Shown in pieces: positions 34,624-43,104 of a stretch of 64,000 nucleotides of DNA; positions within the stretch are counted from its first letter, which is position 1, and every line of letters starts with the position of its first letter. Source of the stretch: Ruminococcus sp. GTDB taxonomy: Bacteria; Bacillota; Clostridia; Oscillospirales; Ruminococcaceae. The notes under the pieces are model-generated. The model did not search any database and had not been told where the DNA came from. It was given only the letters and a program-made list of their open reading frames with translations. The stretch is taken from positions 19,254-83,253 of the forward strand of contig JAFVFL010000036.1 of NCBI GenBank assembly GCA_017475555.1, given 5' to 3'. The position numbers and the translations under genes were made by a program.

Positions 34624-35754
34624 TTGAATAGTCTGTACGATATTATCGGTATCCCCTTCGGATACCTGATGAAGCTGATATACAATATATGCGGCAACTA
34701 TGCCGTGTCTATCATTATATTCACGATCGTTACGAAGCTTATTTTTCTGCCGGTAAACTACAATATGCAGAAAAATTCCGCACGGCAGAGGCTTCTCAAC
34801 CCGAAGCTCGAAAAGCTGAAGAAAAGCTACGGCAGCAACCCGCAGCGGCTTCAGGAGGAGCAGCAGAAGCTCTACCAGCAGGAGGGCATCAACCCTATGG
34901 GCAGCTGTCTGCCGATGTTTGTGCAGATGTTCCTGCTCTTCGGAGTGCTCGACGTCGTTTATAAGCCGATAACCCATATCCTCCACATCTCAAAGGGCGT
35001 AAGAGAGGCGGCTGTCAATATCGCCTCAGACCTTATCGGCGGCAAGGGCGTAAGCATTTCAAACCTAAGATGTGAGCTTATCACCATGGAGCAGCTCGAC
35101 AATAACCCCTCCGCCTTCAAGGATCTTGCGGAGAACTTCATGACCGTGGTGAGCGACTTTAACAACAAATTCACAGTGTTCGGGGCGAACCTCGGCAAAA
35201 CTCCGGAGCTTCACCCGGAGACATGGACAAGAGAGGCTGTCATACTCTTCCTTATACCGATAATTTCGGGCGTTGTGCAGCTCGTTTCGTCCATTTACAG
35301 CCAGTGGTACCAGAAAAAGACCAACCCGACCATCCAGGGCGGCGGCTGCATGACCGGTATGATGATATTCATGCCGCTGTGGTCTGTATGGCTCGCATTT
35401 ACGTTCCCTGCCGGTATCGGATTTTACTGGATATGGTCTTCGCTTATCAGCTTTATCATCACCCTCGCACTCAACCATTATTTCACCGACGAGAGAGTTA
35501 AGGCTATAAACGAAAAGGAAAAGGAAAAAGCCCGTGTCTATGCTGAAAAGCACCCGGGAAAGAAGTCCTTCATGCAGAAAATGATGGACGCTGCGAATGA
35601 GCAGCAGGCTGCCGCAGGCGGCACGGCTCAGGGCGGCGAGAAGAACAAGCTCTCACGCTCAGAGCAGAACAGGCAGAACAGCGATAAGATAAGAGAAGCC
35701 CGCAGGAGAATGGCTGAGAAGTACGGAGATTCGTTCGACGACGACGATCAATAA
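34624..35754 (+). CDS. yidC: Membrane protein insertase YidC/OxaA/SpoIIIJ
   Basis: A protein of 376 residues. It has the five core Oxa1 helices: AVSIIIFTIVTKLIFLPVNY with its positive groove residue, the coiled KLEKLKKSYGSNPQRLQEEQQKLY hairpin, INPMGSCLPMFVQMFLLFGVL, then GVVQLVSSIY and FPAGIGFYWIWSSLISFIITLAL. No N-terminal lipobox was seen, unlike B. subtilis SpoIIIJ. A long charged tail follows. The TTG at 34624 is the probable start, behind GAGAGGT. It inserts proteins into the cytoplasmic membrane with or without Sec. Confidence 0.93.
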   Translation: MNSLYDIIGIPFGYLMKLIYNICGNYAVSIIIFTIVTKLIFLPVNYNMQKNSARQRLLNPKLEKLKKSYGSNPQRLQEEQQKLYQQEGINPMGSCLPMFVQMFLLFGVLDVVYKPITHILHISKGVREAAVNIASDLIGGKGVSISNLRCELITMEQLDNNPSAFKDLAENFMTVVSDFNNKFTVFGANLGKTPELHPETWTREAVILFLIPIISGVVQLVSSIYSQWYQKKTNPTIQGGGCMTGMMIFMPLWSVWLAFTFPAGIGFYWIWSSLISFIITLALNHYFTDERVKAINEKEKEKARVYAEKHPGKKSFMQKMMDAANEQQAAAGGTAQGGEKNKLSRSEQNRQNSDKIREARRRMAEKYGDSFDDDDQ

Positions 35755-35806
35755 TTTTTTCGGGCAATAAAAATTTCGGAGGATAGTCCCCCAGGAGGTA
35801 ATAAAA

Positions 35807-37045
35807 ATGACAGAGATATTTTCTGCTAAGACGATAGAGGAAGCCAAGGCACTTGCTGTGAAGAAGTTCGGGAGAGCAGCAGGCGAGATAAAGTTCGAGG
35901 TACTTGATGAGGGAAAGAAGGGCTTTCTCGGTATCGGCAAGACTGATGCAAAGGTAAGGGCTACTGTTGATGCTCCGGCTGCCGTAAATGCAGCTGCACC
36001 GGCGGCTGCCCGCAGTGCTGAGACTGTAAAGGACAAGGCTGAGGCTGTCAAGGATAAGATCGAGGACAAGGCTGAGGCTGTCAAGGACAAGATCGAGGAG
36101 AAGCTTGAGCCTGTTAAGGATAAAATTGAGGACAAGGCTGAGGCTGTCAAGGACAAAATTGAGGAGAAGCTTGAGCCTGTTAAGGATAAGATCGAGGAGA
36201 AGCTTGAGCCTGTAAAGGATAAAATTGAGGACAAGGCTGAGGCTGTTAAGGACAAGATCGAGGACAAGGCTGAGGCTGTCAGGGACAAGATAGAGGACAG
36301 AAAAAAGCCGGCTGAGAGTGCTGAGGACAGGCACGACGACGAGGAGGATTACTCCCTCGATAACTTCACCCTCATTGAAGACCCGGAGAGCTACGACCCT
36401 AAGGTGAAGATCGCCGTTGACTATATCACAAGTATCCTCAACGCTATGGATATCACCGCAAAGTTCACCGTTTACCAGAACGAGAGCGGTGCTGTCATCA
36501 ATATCGACAGCGACAATAACGGCACTATAATCGGCAGACGGGGCGAGACTCTTGACTCTATCCAGTACCTCTGCTCGATAATCGCCAATAAGGGCGACAA
36601 GTCCTACTTCCGCATAACTATAGACAGCCAGGACTACAGAAGCAAGCGTAAGGATACTCTTGAACAGCTTGCTGCCAAGGTCGCCAAGAGCGTGCTCAGG
36701 ACAGGCAGATCACAGCCGCTTGAGCCGATGAATCCCTATGAGAGGCGTGTTATCCACTCGGCTATATCGAAGATCGACGGCGTTTCGTCACGCTCGGTCG
36801 GTGAGGAGCCGTACAGGAAGATAATCATTTCTTCAAACAACCCGAAAAATAACCGCAGAAAGGGCGGAAAGTTCGACAAGAATGACCGCAGGGGCGGCAA
36901 TAACCGCAGACGTAACAGTTCGGGGCGTGAGGTGACATACGAGAGAAAGGATATCGACCTTTCGACCAGCTTCGAGAAGGACTATAAGAAGCCCAAGCCG
37001 GAGGACTCAATGGGCGGCGGTCTTTACGGAAAAATAGAGCTTTGA
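35807..37045 (+). CDS. khpB: RNA-binding protein KhpB/Jag with an expanded repeat linker
   Basis: A 412-residue protein, about twice the length of B. subtilis Jag. Jag-N domain at residues 1-52 (IFSAKTIEEAKALAVKKF, GKKGFLGIG). A repetitive linker follows at 75-169, made of 11-residue units KDKIEDKAEAV or KDKIEEKLEPV. Then a KH domain (VDYITSILNAMDI, NNGTIIGRRGETLDSIQYL with the GxxG-like loop), an R3H domain (LEPMNPYERRVIHSAISKI), and a basic tail rich in Asn, Arg and Gly. It binds RNA together with KhpA and influences cell division. AGGAGG precedes the ATG. Confidence 0.93.
   Translation: MTEIFSAKTIEEAKALAVKKFGRAAGEIKFEVLDEGKKGFLGIGKTDAKVRATVDAPAAVNAAAPAAARSAETVKDKAEAVKDKIEDKAEAVKDKIEEKLEPVKDKIEDKAEAVKDKIEEKLEPVKDKIEEKLEPVKDKIEDKAEAVKDKIEDKAEAVRDKIEDRKKPAESAEDRHDDEEDYSLDNFTLIEDPESYDPKVKIAVDYITSILNAMDITAKFTVYQNESGAVINIDSDNNGTIIGRRGETLDSIQYLCSIIANKGDKSYFRITIDSQDYRSKRKDTLEQLAAKVAKSVLRTGRSQPLEPMNPYERRVIHSAISKIDGVSSRSVGEEPYRKIIISSNNPKNNRRKGGKFDKNDRRGGNNRRRNSSGREVTYERKDIDLSTSFEKDYKKPKPEDSMGGGLYGKIEL
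36029..36313 (+). repeat. Tandem 33-bp coding repeat in khpB
   Basis: One partial unit (36029-36049), seven full 33-bp units (36050-36280) and one degenerate unit (to 36313). Order of the two protein types is A-B-A-B-B-A-A, where A is KDKIEDKAEAV and B is KDKIEEKLEPV. Codon differences between units (AAG/AAA, GAT/GAC, ATC/ATT) show they have partly diverged. Confidence 0.93.
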
Positions 37046-37094
37046 TGTATATTGCGGCAGTCCTCCAGACTGCCGCTTTTTTTGAGGTGATGTT

Positions 37095-38456
37095 ATGGAA
37101 ACGATAGCTGCGATCTCCACGCCAAATGCTGCCGGAGGTATAGCTGTTGTGCGGATCTCCGGCGATAGCGCCGTCAGTGTTGCTCAGAGGATATTCCGTC
37201 CAGCCGGGAATAAAAGGGTCGATGAAATGCCCGGATATACCTGTGCTTACGGGACTGTCCGGGACGGGGACGAGGTGCTCGACGACTGCATTCTCACTGT
37301 TTTCCGCTCCCCTCACAGCTTCACCGGCGAGGATACGGCGGAAATTTCCTGTCACGGCGGTATTTACGTCAGCAGGCGTGTCCTTGAAGCTGCCCTGAAA
37401 AATGGTGCAGCTCCGGCGGCTCCGGGTGAGTTCACAAGGAGAGCGTACCTCAATGGAAAGCTCGATCTTACGCAGGCTGAGGCGGTCATGGACACAATTT
37501 CCGCCCGGAGTGAGCTGGAGCTGAAGGCGGCGGCTTCTCTGCGTGAGGGTGCGGTGTTCCGGCGGGTGCAGGAGTGCTCGGGGCGGCTTCTCAGGCTGCT
37601 TGCCGGACTTGCGGCGTGGACGGATTATCCGGATGAGGATATCCCGGAGGTCGGGCAGGAGAACATGACGGCGGAGATCACGGCGGTGAGGGATTCGCTG
37701 CTGTCGCTGACGGCAAATTATGAGTCCGGCAGGCTGCTGCGTGAGGGCGTGAGGACGGCGATCGTCGGCAAGCCAAATGTCGGAAAGAGCACTCTTTTCA
37801 ACGCTCTGAGCGGCTGTGAGCGGAGCATCGTTACTGATATCGCCGGGACTACCCGTGATGTCGTGGAGGAAACTGTCCGGCTCGGTGGCGTAGTTCTGCG
37901 GCTTTCGGATACCGCCGGTATCCACGGTACTGATGACCGGGTCGAGCAGATCGGTATCGGCTTTGCGAAAAAGACTCTCAGCGAGGCTGAGCTTGTGATA
38001 GCTGTATTTGACGGCAGCTGTCCGTGTACGGCGGACGATATCGAGCTGATGAAGAGCATTTCATGCAGCCGGAGAATTGCTGTGGTCAATAAAAATGATA
38101 GGGATATCCAGTTTGATGAGGATATTTTGAAGCAATATTTTATACAAATAGTATTTTTATCTGCAAAGGATGAGACCGGTATAGACCTGCTTTCGGCTGC
38201 TGTCAGTCAGGCTTGCCGGATAAATGAGGATATTGTCCGAACCTGTACTGCCGCTAATGAACGCCAGAAGTGCTGCATTGACAGTGCTGTGAAGAGCCTT
38301 GAAGAAGCGTTGAATGCTGTCCGCTCCGGGATAATGCTCGACGCTGTGAATGTTCTTATTGATGAAGCTGAGCAGAAGCTGCTTGAGCTGACCGGCGAAA
38401 GGGTCACAAATGCAGTTGTTGATGAGGTTTTTTCAAGATTCTGCGTCGGAAAATAA
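37095..38456 (+). CDS. mnmE: tRNA uridine-5-carboxymethylaminomethyl modification GTPase MnmE
   Basis: A 453-residue protein. N-terminal folate-binding domain (IAAISTPNAAGGIAVVRISG), helical domain, inserted G domain with GKPNVGKSTLFNAL (P-loop), GTTRDVVEE (switch I), DTAGIH and VVNKND, and the C-terminal CVGK whose Cys is catalytic. With MnmG it modifies U34 of certain tRNAs. GAGGTG lies before the ATG, and the gene follows khpB by about 50 bases. Confidence 0.97.
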   Translation: METIAAISTPNAAGGIAVVRISGDSAVSVAQRIFRPAGNKRVDEMPGYTCAYGTVRDGDEVLDDCILTVFRSPHSFTGEDTAEISCHGGIYVSRRVLEAALKNGAAPAAPGEFTRRAYLNGKLDLTQAEAVMDTISARSELELKAAASLREGAVFRRVQECSGRLLRLLAGLAAWTDYPDEDIPEVGQENMTAEITAVRDSLLSLTANYESGRLLREGVRTAIVGKPNVGKSTLFNALSGCERSIVTDIAGTTRDVVEETVRLGGVVLRLSDTAGIHGTDDRVEQIGIGFAKKTLSEAELVIAVFDGSCPCTADDIELMKSISCSRRIAVVNKNDRDIQFDEDILKQYFIQIVFLSAKDETGIDLLSAAVSQACRINEDIVRTCTAANERQKCCIDSAVKSLEEALNAVRSGIMLDAVNVLIDEAEQKLLELTGERVTNAVVDEVFSRFCVGK

Positions 38457-38473
38457 TATTTTTGAGAAGAAAA

Positions 38474-38489
38474 TGTTCCACGTGGAACA
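38474..38489. promoter_or_regulatory. parS: parS centromere site
   Basis: TGTTCCACGTGGAACA, a perfect 16-bp palindrome one base from the B. subtilis consensus TGTTCCACGTGAAACA. It lies in the gap between mnmE and mnmG, 15 bases before mnmG. Confidence 0.9.
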
Positions 38490-38504
38490 TTTTGTGAGGT
38501 TACT

Positions 38505-40385
38505 ATGACTTACTATATGGGCGAATTTGATGTTGCTGTGATCGGCGGAGGTCACGCCGGGGTCGAAGCTGCTCTTGCCTCTGCCCGGCTTGGCTGCCGG
38601 ACTGTAATGTTTACTATTTCTCTCGATCAGATCGCAAATATGCCCTGTAATCCGTCGATCGGAGGTACTGCTAAGGGTCATCTCGTCAGGGAGATAGACG
38701 CTCTCGGCGGAGAAATGGGAAAGGCTGCGGACGCTTGCTTTATTCAGAGCCGTATGCTGAACAGAGGTAAAGGCCCCGCTGTTCACAGTCTCCGTGTCCA
38801 GGCGGACAGGGTGAAATATCACGAATATATGAAGCACGTGTGTGAATTGCAGGAGAATCTGTTTATCAAACAGGCTGAGATCACCGATATTCTCACGGAA
38901 AATGGCTGTATTTCGGGCGTCAGAACGTCTCTTGGTGCCGAATACAGGGTAAAGGCTGCGATAATCGCTACCGGCACATATCTCAAGGGAAAGATCCACA
39001 TTGGTGAGGTTTCATATGAAAGCGGCCCGGATTCGGCACTTCCGAGCAAGGGTTTATCTGCAAGTCTGAGTGGTCTGGGTGTCGAGCTTAGACGATTTAA
39101 GACCGGTACTCCTTGCCGAGTCAGCCGGAGGAGCATTAATTTTGACGTTCTGGAGCGTCAGGACGGAGATGAAGATATCGTTCCGTTTTCGTTTTCTACA
39201 CCTACTGAGGGGCTTCATAATCAGGTAAGCTGTTATATAACATATACTAATAGTATAACACACGACATCATCAGGAGCAGCCTGCACAGGTCGCCGCTAT
39301 ACTCCGGACGTATCGAGGGAGTTGGCCCAAGATACTGTCCGTCAATCGAGGACAAAGTGGTGAGATTTGCTGATAAGGAACGCCACCAGCTTTTCATTGA
39401 ACCAATGGGACTTTCGACAGAGGAATTCTATCTGCAAGGTATGTCGTCATCGCTGCCGGAGGACGTTCAGCTGCAATTTCTCAGGTCGATAAAGGGGCTG
39501 GAGAACGTCGAGATAATGCGGCCGGCGTATGCGATCGAGTACGATTGCTGCGACCCGATCCAGCTCAGGCAAACTCTCGAATTTAAAAAAATACCCGGTC
39601 TGTACGGTGCCGGACAGTTCAACGGCAGCTCTGGCTACGAGGAGGCTGGTGCCCAGGGGCTTGTTGCCGGGATAAACGTTGCGTTGAAAATTCTTGGCAG
39701 GCAGCCGCTGATTCTCGACCGTGCGGGCTCGTATATCGGAACACTTATCGACGACCTTGTTACTAAGGGCTGCACCGACCCGTACCGAATGATGACCTCA
39801 AGGAGCGAATACAGGCTTATCCTGAGGCAGGATAACGCAGATCAGAGGCTTTCGCCGATCGGTCATGAGCTTGGGCTGATCTCTCAGGAGCGATTTGACC
39901 GGCTTCAGGAAAAGATAAGACTGACGGAGCTCGAAATAAAGCGTATGAAGCACACAAATATTGCTCCCTCTGCTGAGCTGAATGATTTTCTCACTTCGAT
40001 GGGTACTTCTCCGCTTTCGACGGGGTGTAAAATGGCTGATCTTATCCGCCGTCCGGAGCTGAATTATAACTATATTGCTCCGTTTGATCCGGCTCGTCCG
40101 AAGCTTTCTGATGATATCTGTGAACAGGTGAATCTACAGATCAAGTATGAGGGGTATATTGAAAAGCAGAATCTACAGATCGAGGCTATGCGTAGGCTTG
40201 AAAACGAACTGATTCCGGAAGATACCGATTATTCGGAGGTTTATGGACTTAGACTGGAGGCTGCTGAAAAGCTTGAAAAGGTAAGACCTGCGTCACTTGG
40301 TCAGGCTTCACGAATTTCAGGGGTTTCACCGGCTGATATTTCAATGCTTTCGGTTTGGCTTCACAGGAGAAAGGCGGGAGAGTAA
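38505..40385 (+). CDS. mnmG: tRNA uridine-5-carboxymethylaminomethyl modification enzyme MnmG
   Basis: A 626-residue FAD protein. Dinucleotide-binding motif FDVAVIGGGHAGVEAALASA, the family signature NPSIGGTAKGHLVREIDALG, GLRVQ-type and GPRYCPSIEDKV motifs, GQFNGSSGYEEAGAQGLVAG, and the C-terminal helical domain that meets MnmE. The stop overlaps the rsmG start by one base (TAATG). The classical mnmE-mnmG-rsmG order is kept. Confidence 0.97.
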   Translation: MTYYMGEFDVAVIGGGHAGVEAALASARLGCRTVMFTISLDQIANMPCNPSIGGTAKGHLVREIDALGGEMGKAADACFIQSRMLNRGKGPAVHSLRVQADRVKYHEYMKHVCELQENLFIKQAEITDILTENGCISGVRTSLGAEYRVKAAIIATGTYLKGKIHIGEVSYESGPDSALPSKGLSASLSGLGVELRRFKTGTPCRVSRRSINFDVLERQDGDEDIVPFSFSTPTEGLHNQVSCYITYTNSITHDIIRSSLHRSPLYSGRIEGVGPRYCPSIEDKVVRFADKERHQLFIEPMGLSTEEFYLQGMSSSLPEDVQLQFLRSIKGLENVEIMRPAYAIEYDCCDPIQLRQTLEFKKIPGLYGAGQFNGSSGYEEAGAQGLVAGINVALKILGRQPLILDRAGSYIGTLIDDLVTKGCTDPYRMMTSRSEYRLILRQDNADQRLSPIGHELGLISQERFDRLQEKIRLTELEIKRMKHTNIAPSAELNDFLTSMGTSPLSTGCKMADLIRRPELNYNYIAPFDPARPKLSDDICEQVNLQIKYEGYIEKQNLQIEAMRRLENELIPEDTDYSEVYGLRLEAAEKLEKVRPASLGQASRISGVSPADISMLSVWLHRRKAGE

Positions 40386-41089
40386 TGCTGCCAGAATTTG
40401 AATTATGTTGCGATTTATTTGAAGGGTACGGAAAAAAACTTATAGATGAACAATATCAAAAATTCAACACCTATGCTGAGTTCCTTGTGGAATACAATAA
40501 TAAAGTGAATCTGACTGCGATAACTGACCCTGAGCAGATCCTGATTAAGCATTTTCTTGACAGCTGTCTGTTGCTGAAGCATTTAGAAATTGCCGAAAAT
40601 TCGGCGATTATTGATGTAGGTACCGGTGCGGGATTTCCGTCAGTTCCGCTGAAAATTATTCGACCCGATTTGAAAATAACTCTGCTGGACAGTCTTGACA
40701 AGCGTATTACTTTTCTTGAGCAGCTTTGTGATAAGCTTGAAATAGAGGCTGAATTCATACACGGACGGGCGGAGGATATCGGAAAAAAACCGGAATATAG
40801 AGAAAAATTTGACGTTGCATCAGCAAGAGCAGTCGCAAATATGTCGGTTTTGTCCGAGTTATGCCTGCCGTTTGTCAGGGTTGGAGGGTATTTTGCGGCT
40901 ATGAAAGGACCGGGTGAAGACGTTTTATCAAGCAGTTCAGCTGTTGAGAAGCTTGGCGGCGGTGAAATTTTTGTTGTTGATTACACTCTTGAGGGTGACG
41001 GTAGACGAATTGCAGCTGTAAAAAAAATATCGCAGACTTCGACCCGTTACCCGAGAAATTGGAGTCAGATCAAAAAGAAGCCATTGTAA
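40385..41089 (+). CDS. rsmG: 16S rRNA (guanine-527-N7) methyltransferase RsmG
   Basis: A 234-residue SAM-dependent enzyme. N-terminal YAEFLVEYNNKVNLTAITDP, motif I IIDVGTGAGFPSVPLKI, LLDSLDKRITFLEQL, and VASARAVANMSVLSEL. It methylates G527 of 16S rRNA. The ATG at 40385 shares its A with the mnmG stop, with GGGAG upstream. Confidence 0.95.
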   Translation: MLPEFELCCDLFEGYGKKLIDEQYQKFNTYAEFLVEYNNKVNLTAITDPEQILIKHFLDSCLLLKHLEIAENSAIIDVGTGAGFPSVPLKIIRPDLKITLLDSLDKRITFLEQLCDKLEIEAEFIHGRAEDIGKKPEYREKFDVASARAVANMSVLSELCLPFVRVGGYFAAMKGPGEDVLSSSSAVEKLGGGEIFVVDYTLEGDGRRIAAVKKISQTSTRYPRNWSQIKKKPL

Positions 41090-41111
41090 AAATGCCGATA
41101 TATAAGGAAAT

Positions 41112-41147
41112 TTTCGCTTGTAACTCAGTTATGAGCGAAATTTTTTT
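41112..41147 (+). terminator. rsmG terminator
   Basis: TTTCGCTTGTAAC and GTTATGAGCGAAA form a 13-bp stem (with G-T pairs) around TCA, followed by seven T at 41141-41147. It separates noc from the mnmEG-rsmG operon. Confidence 0.88.
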
Positions 41148-41221
41148 ATGGAAACTATTTCCCGAAAATGCTAAAATCTACTTACAGAGCTATGCTCAAG
41201 TAAACTGTGAGGTAGAGAAAA

Positions 41222-42034
41222 ATGTCAGTAACAATTGCAAAGGAAAGACCAATAAACACTGTTGTGGAGATCGAGGTAAGCCGGATAATCCCCGATGCTT
41301 CGAGGAGGATCAGGCGAAATGACGGGAATATCACGGCTCTTGCGGCTTCAATTGCTGAAAATGGAGTTGTACAGCCTATTTCAGTACGCAGAAACGGCGA
41401 TTTTTATGTCGTGATTTCGGGTCATAAAAGGCTCAGGGCTGCGAAAATGCTTGGTTTAGAGGCTGTTCCGTGTATCATACATAGTGAAAATGACAACGAA
41501 TCTGAGATAATTTCGCTTGTTGAGCACATCAAGCGGCAGGAGCTGTCGATTTTTGACGAGGCTGAGGCAATTCAGCAGCTGATCTCCTTTTATGGTATCA
41601 CTCAGGAGGACGCTGCATCACGGCTCGGAAAGGCTCAGAGTACGATCGCAAACAAGCTTCGGCTTCTCAGGCTGACTGTTCAGGAGCGTGAAATTATCAT
41701 GAATAACGGGCTTACAGAGCGTCATGCACGGGCACTTCTGCGGCTTGCAAGTCCTGATGAGCGTAAAGTAATCCTTGAAACCGTGGTCAGCGAGAGACTG
41801 AATGTTGACAGAACGGAGCGGCTTATTGAGGAATATATTGACAATAAAGGCTTGATTTCGGCAAATAAGAAGGAAAATCGTGTTGTCAGGAGCGTCAGAA
41901 GCCTCATGACCACAATAAATAAGGCTGTGGAGACTATGCAGGCAGCCGGGATATCCGCTGAGGCTGAGAAAAAGCTTGGTGACGACCAGATTGAGTACAG
42001 GATAACAATACCGATGAATGAGAAAAATCAGTGA
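41222..42034 (+). CDS. noc: Nucleoid occlusion protein Noc (ParB paralogue)
   Basis: A 270-residue ParB/Noc family protein. CTPase-type N-domain with ALAASIAENGVVQPISVR, YVVISGHKRLRAAKMLG and LVEHIKRQELSIFDEAEAI, then a helix-turn-helix (ITQEDAASRLGKAQSTIAN) and a C-terminal dimerisation region. In Bacillus Noc binds its own sites and keeps septa off the nucleoid. The gene stands between rsmG and parA, as noc does in Bacillus, and is separate from parB further on, hence this name. Experimental distinction from a second ParB is not possible here. Weak GAGGTAGAG ribosome site. Confidence 0.85.
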   Translation: MSVTIAKERPINTVVEIEVSRIIPDASRRIRRNDGNITALAASIAENGVVQPISVRRNGDFYVVISGHKRLRAAKMLGLEAVPCIIHSENDNESEIISLVEHIKRQELSIFDEAEAIQQLISFYGITQEDAASRLGKAQSTIANKLRLLRLTVQEREIIMNNGLTERHARALLRLASPDERKVILETVVSERLNVDRTERLIEEYIDNKGLISANKKENRVVRSVRSLMTTINKAVETMQAAGISAEAEKKLGDDQIEYRITIPMNEKNQ

Positions 42035-42037
42035 AAT

Positions 42038-42175
42038 TGTTCCACGTGAAACATTTGCAGGAATTGATAATGTTCCACGTGGAACATTTTTTGACAAAAA
42101 ACTACTTAATGTTCCACGTGGAACAATTACAGAGCGTTTCACAGAATTTATAAGAGAATTGTTCCACGTGGAACA
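42038..42175. promoter_or_regulatory. parS: Cluster of four parS sites
   Basis: Sites at 42038-42053 (TGTTCCACGTGAAACA, the B. subtilis consensus), 42071-42086, 42110-42125 and 42160-42175 (all TGTTCCACGTGGAACA). Start-to-start distances are 33, 39 and 50 bases. They fill the noc-parA gap just upstream of the parA promoter and are the likely main ParB loading zone, about 9 kb from oriC. Confidence 0.93.
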
Positions 42176-42215
42176 AAAATTGTTGCTCCACACGGGATAA
42201 TTTCCGAAAATTGTA

Positions 42216-42244
42216 TTTACAAAGCCGGAAAAGTGTGCTATAAT
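42216..42244 (+). promoter_or_regulatory. parA-parB promoter
   Basis: TTTACA (42216-42221), 17-base spacer, TATAAT (42239-42244). It lies 40 bases after the last parS site, so ParB spreading could silence it. Confidence 0.75.
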
Positions 42245-42274
42245 TATACTATCAATATTGAAAGGGAGGTCGCT

Positions 42275-43090
42275 ATGGGAAAAATCATTGCGGTCGCTAA
42301 CCAGAAGGGCGGTGTCGGAAAGTCTACTACTGTCGTGAATCTTGCCGCTTATCTCGGCTCAAGAGGCTTCAAAGTGCTTTGCGTTGACTCCGACCCTCAG
42401 GGAAATTGCACGACCGGCTTCGGTATCAAGAAGAAAACCGTCAATATCACGACCTATGAGGTGGTAACCGGAAAAAACCGCATTTCAGAAGCAATTATCA
42501 GTACCGATTACGAAAATGTGTCTATCCTTCCGGCTAACGAACAGCTCGCCGGTGCTGAAATTGAGCTTGCAAATATGGAAAACCGCATGAACAGGCTGAA
42601 AATGCAGCTCCTGAATTGCCGGGACGACTACGATTATATCTTTATCGACTGTCCGCCTGCACTCGGTACGCTGACGATCAATGCTCTCGTTGCGTGCGAC
42701 AGCGTTATTGTGCCGATGCTTGCGGAGTATTACGCTCTTGAGGGACTTTCTCAGCTCGACAGTACGCTTAAAATCGTCAGAAACAGCTATAATCCGGCAC
42801 TTTCTATCGAGGGAATACTGTTTACGATGTACGACAGCAGGCTGAATCTCTCGAACGACGTTGTAAATGAGGTCGAGAAATACTTTCCGGGCAAGGTCTA
42901 CAGCACCAAAATTCCGAGAAATGTGCGTATTTCGGAGGCTCCGAGCTACGGACAGCCTGTGATGTACTACGACAGATCGTCCAAGGGCTCAGAGGCTTAT
43001 GAGCTTCTTGGACACGAAATGCTCGGCGAGGATCTAAAAATAAAGAAGGTCAGGAGAAAAAGTATCTTCAATTTCAGAAAATCAAAGTAA
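42275..43090 (+). CDS. parA: Chromosome partitioning ATPase ParA/Soj
   Basis: A 271-residue deviant-Walker ATPase: KGGVGKSTTVVNLAAYL at residues 11-27, DSDPQGNCTTG, YIFIDCPPALGTLTINAL, and the C-terminal IPRNVRISEAPSYGQPVMYYD. ATP-dependent DNA binding drives ParB-parS segregation, and in Bacillus it also acts on DnaA. AGGGAGG precedes the ATG at 42275. It forms an operon with parB. Confidence 0.96.
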   Translation: MGKIIAVANQKGGVGKSTTVVNLAAYLGSRGFKVLCVDSDPQGNCTTGFGIKKKTVNITTYEVVTGKNRISEAIISTDYENVSILPANEQLAGAEIELANMENRMNRLKMQLLNCRDDYDYIFIDCPPALGTLTINALVACDSVIVPMLAEYYALEGLSQLDSTLKIVRNSYNPALSIEGILFTMYDSRLNLSNDVVNEVEKYFPGKVYSTKIPRNVRISEAPSYGQPVMYYDRSSKGSEAYELLGHEMLGEDLKIKKVRRKSIFNFRKSK

Positions 43091-43104
43091 AGAGGTGAAA
43101 AAAT

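Noticed and set aside
36029..36313. Direct repeats resembling a CRISPR array
   Set aside because: The units are contiguous, 33 bp, in frame and have no spacers; they are coding repeats.
35570..36334. A long minus-strand frame with LDLVLDSLSLVL repeats
   Set aside because: It is the reverse reading of the khpB 33-bp repeat, with no start signal; the plus strand encodes recognised Jag, KH and R3H domains.
42018..42200. A short open frame rich in VPRGT across the noc-parA gap
   Set aside because: Its repeated VPRGT/VPRET are simply translations of the parS palindromes TTCCACGTGG; no ribosome site was seen.
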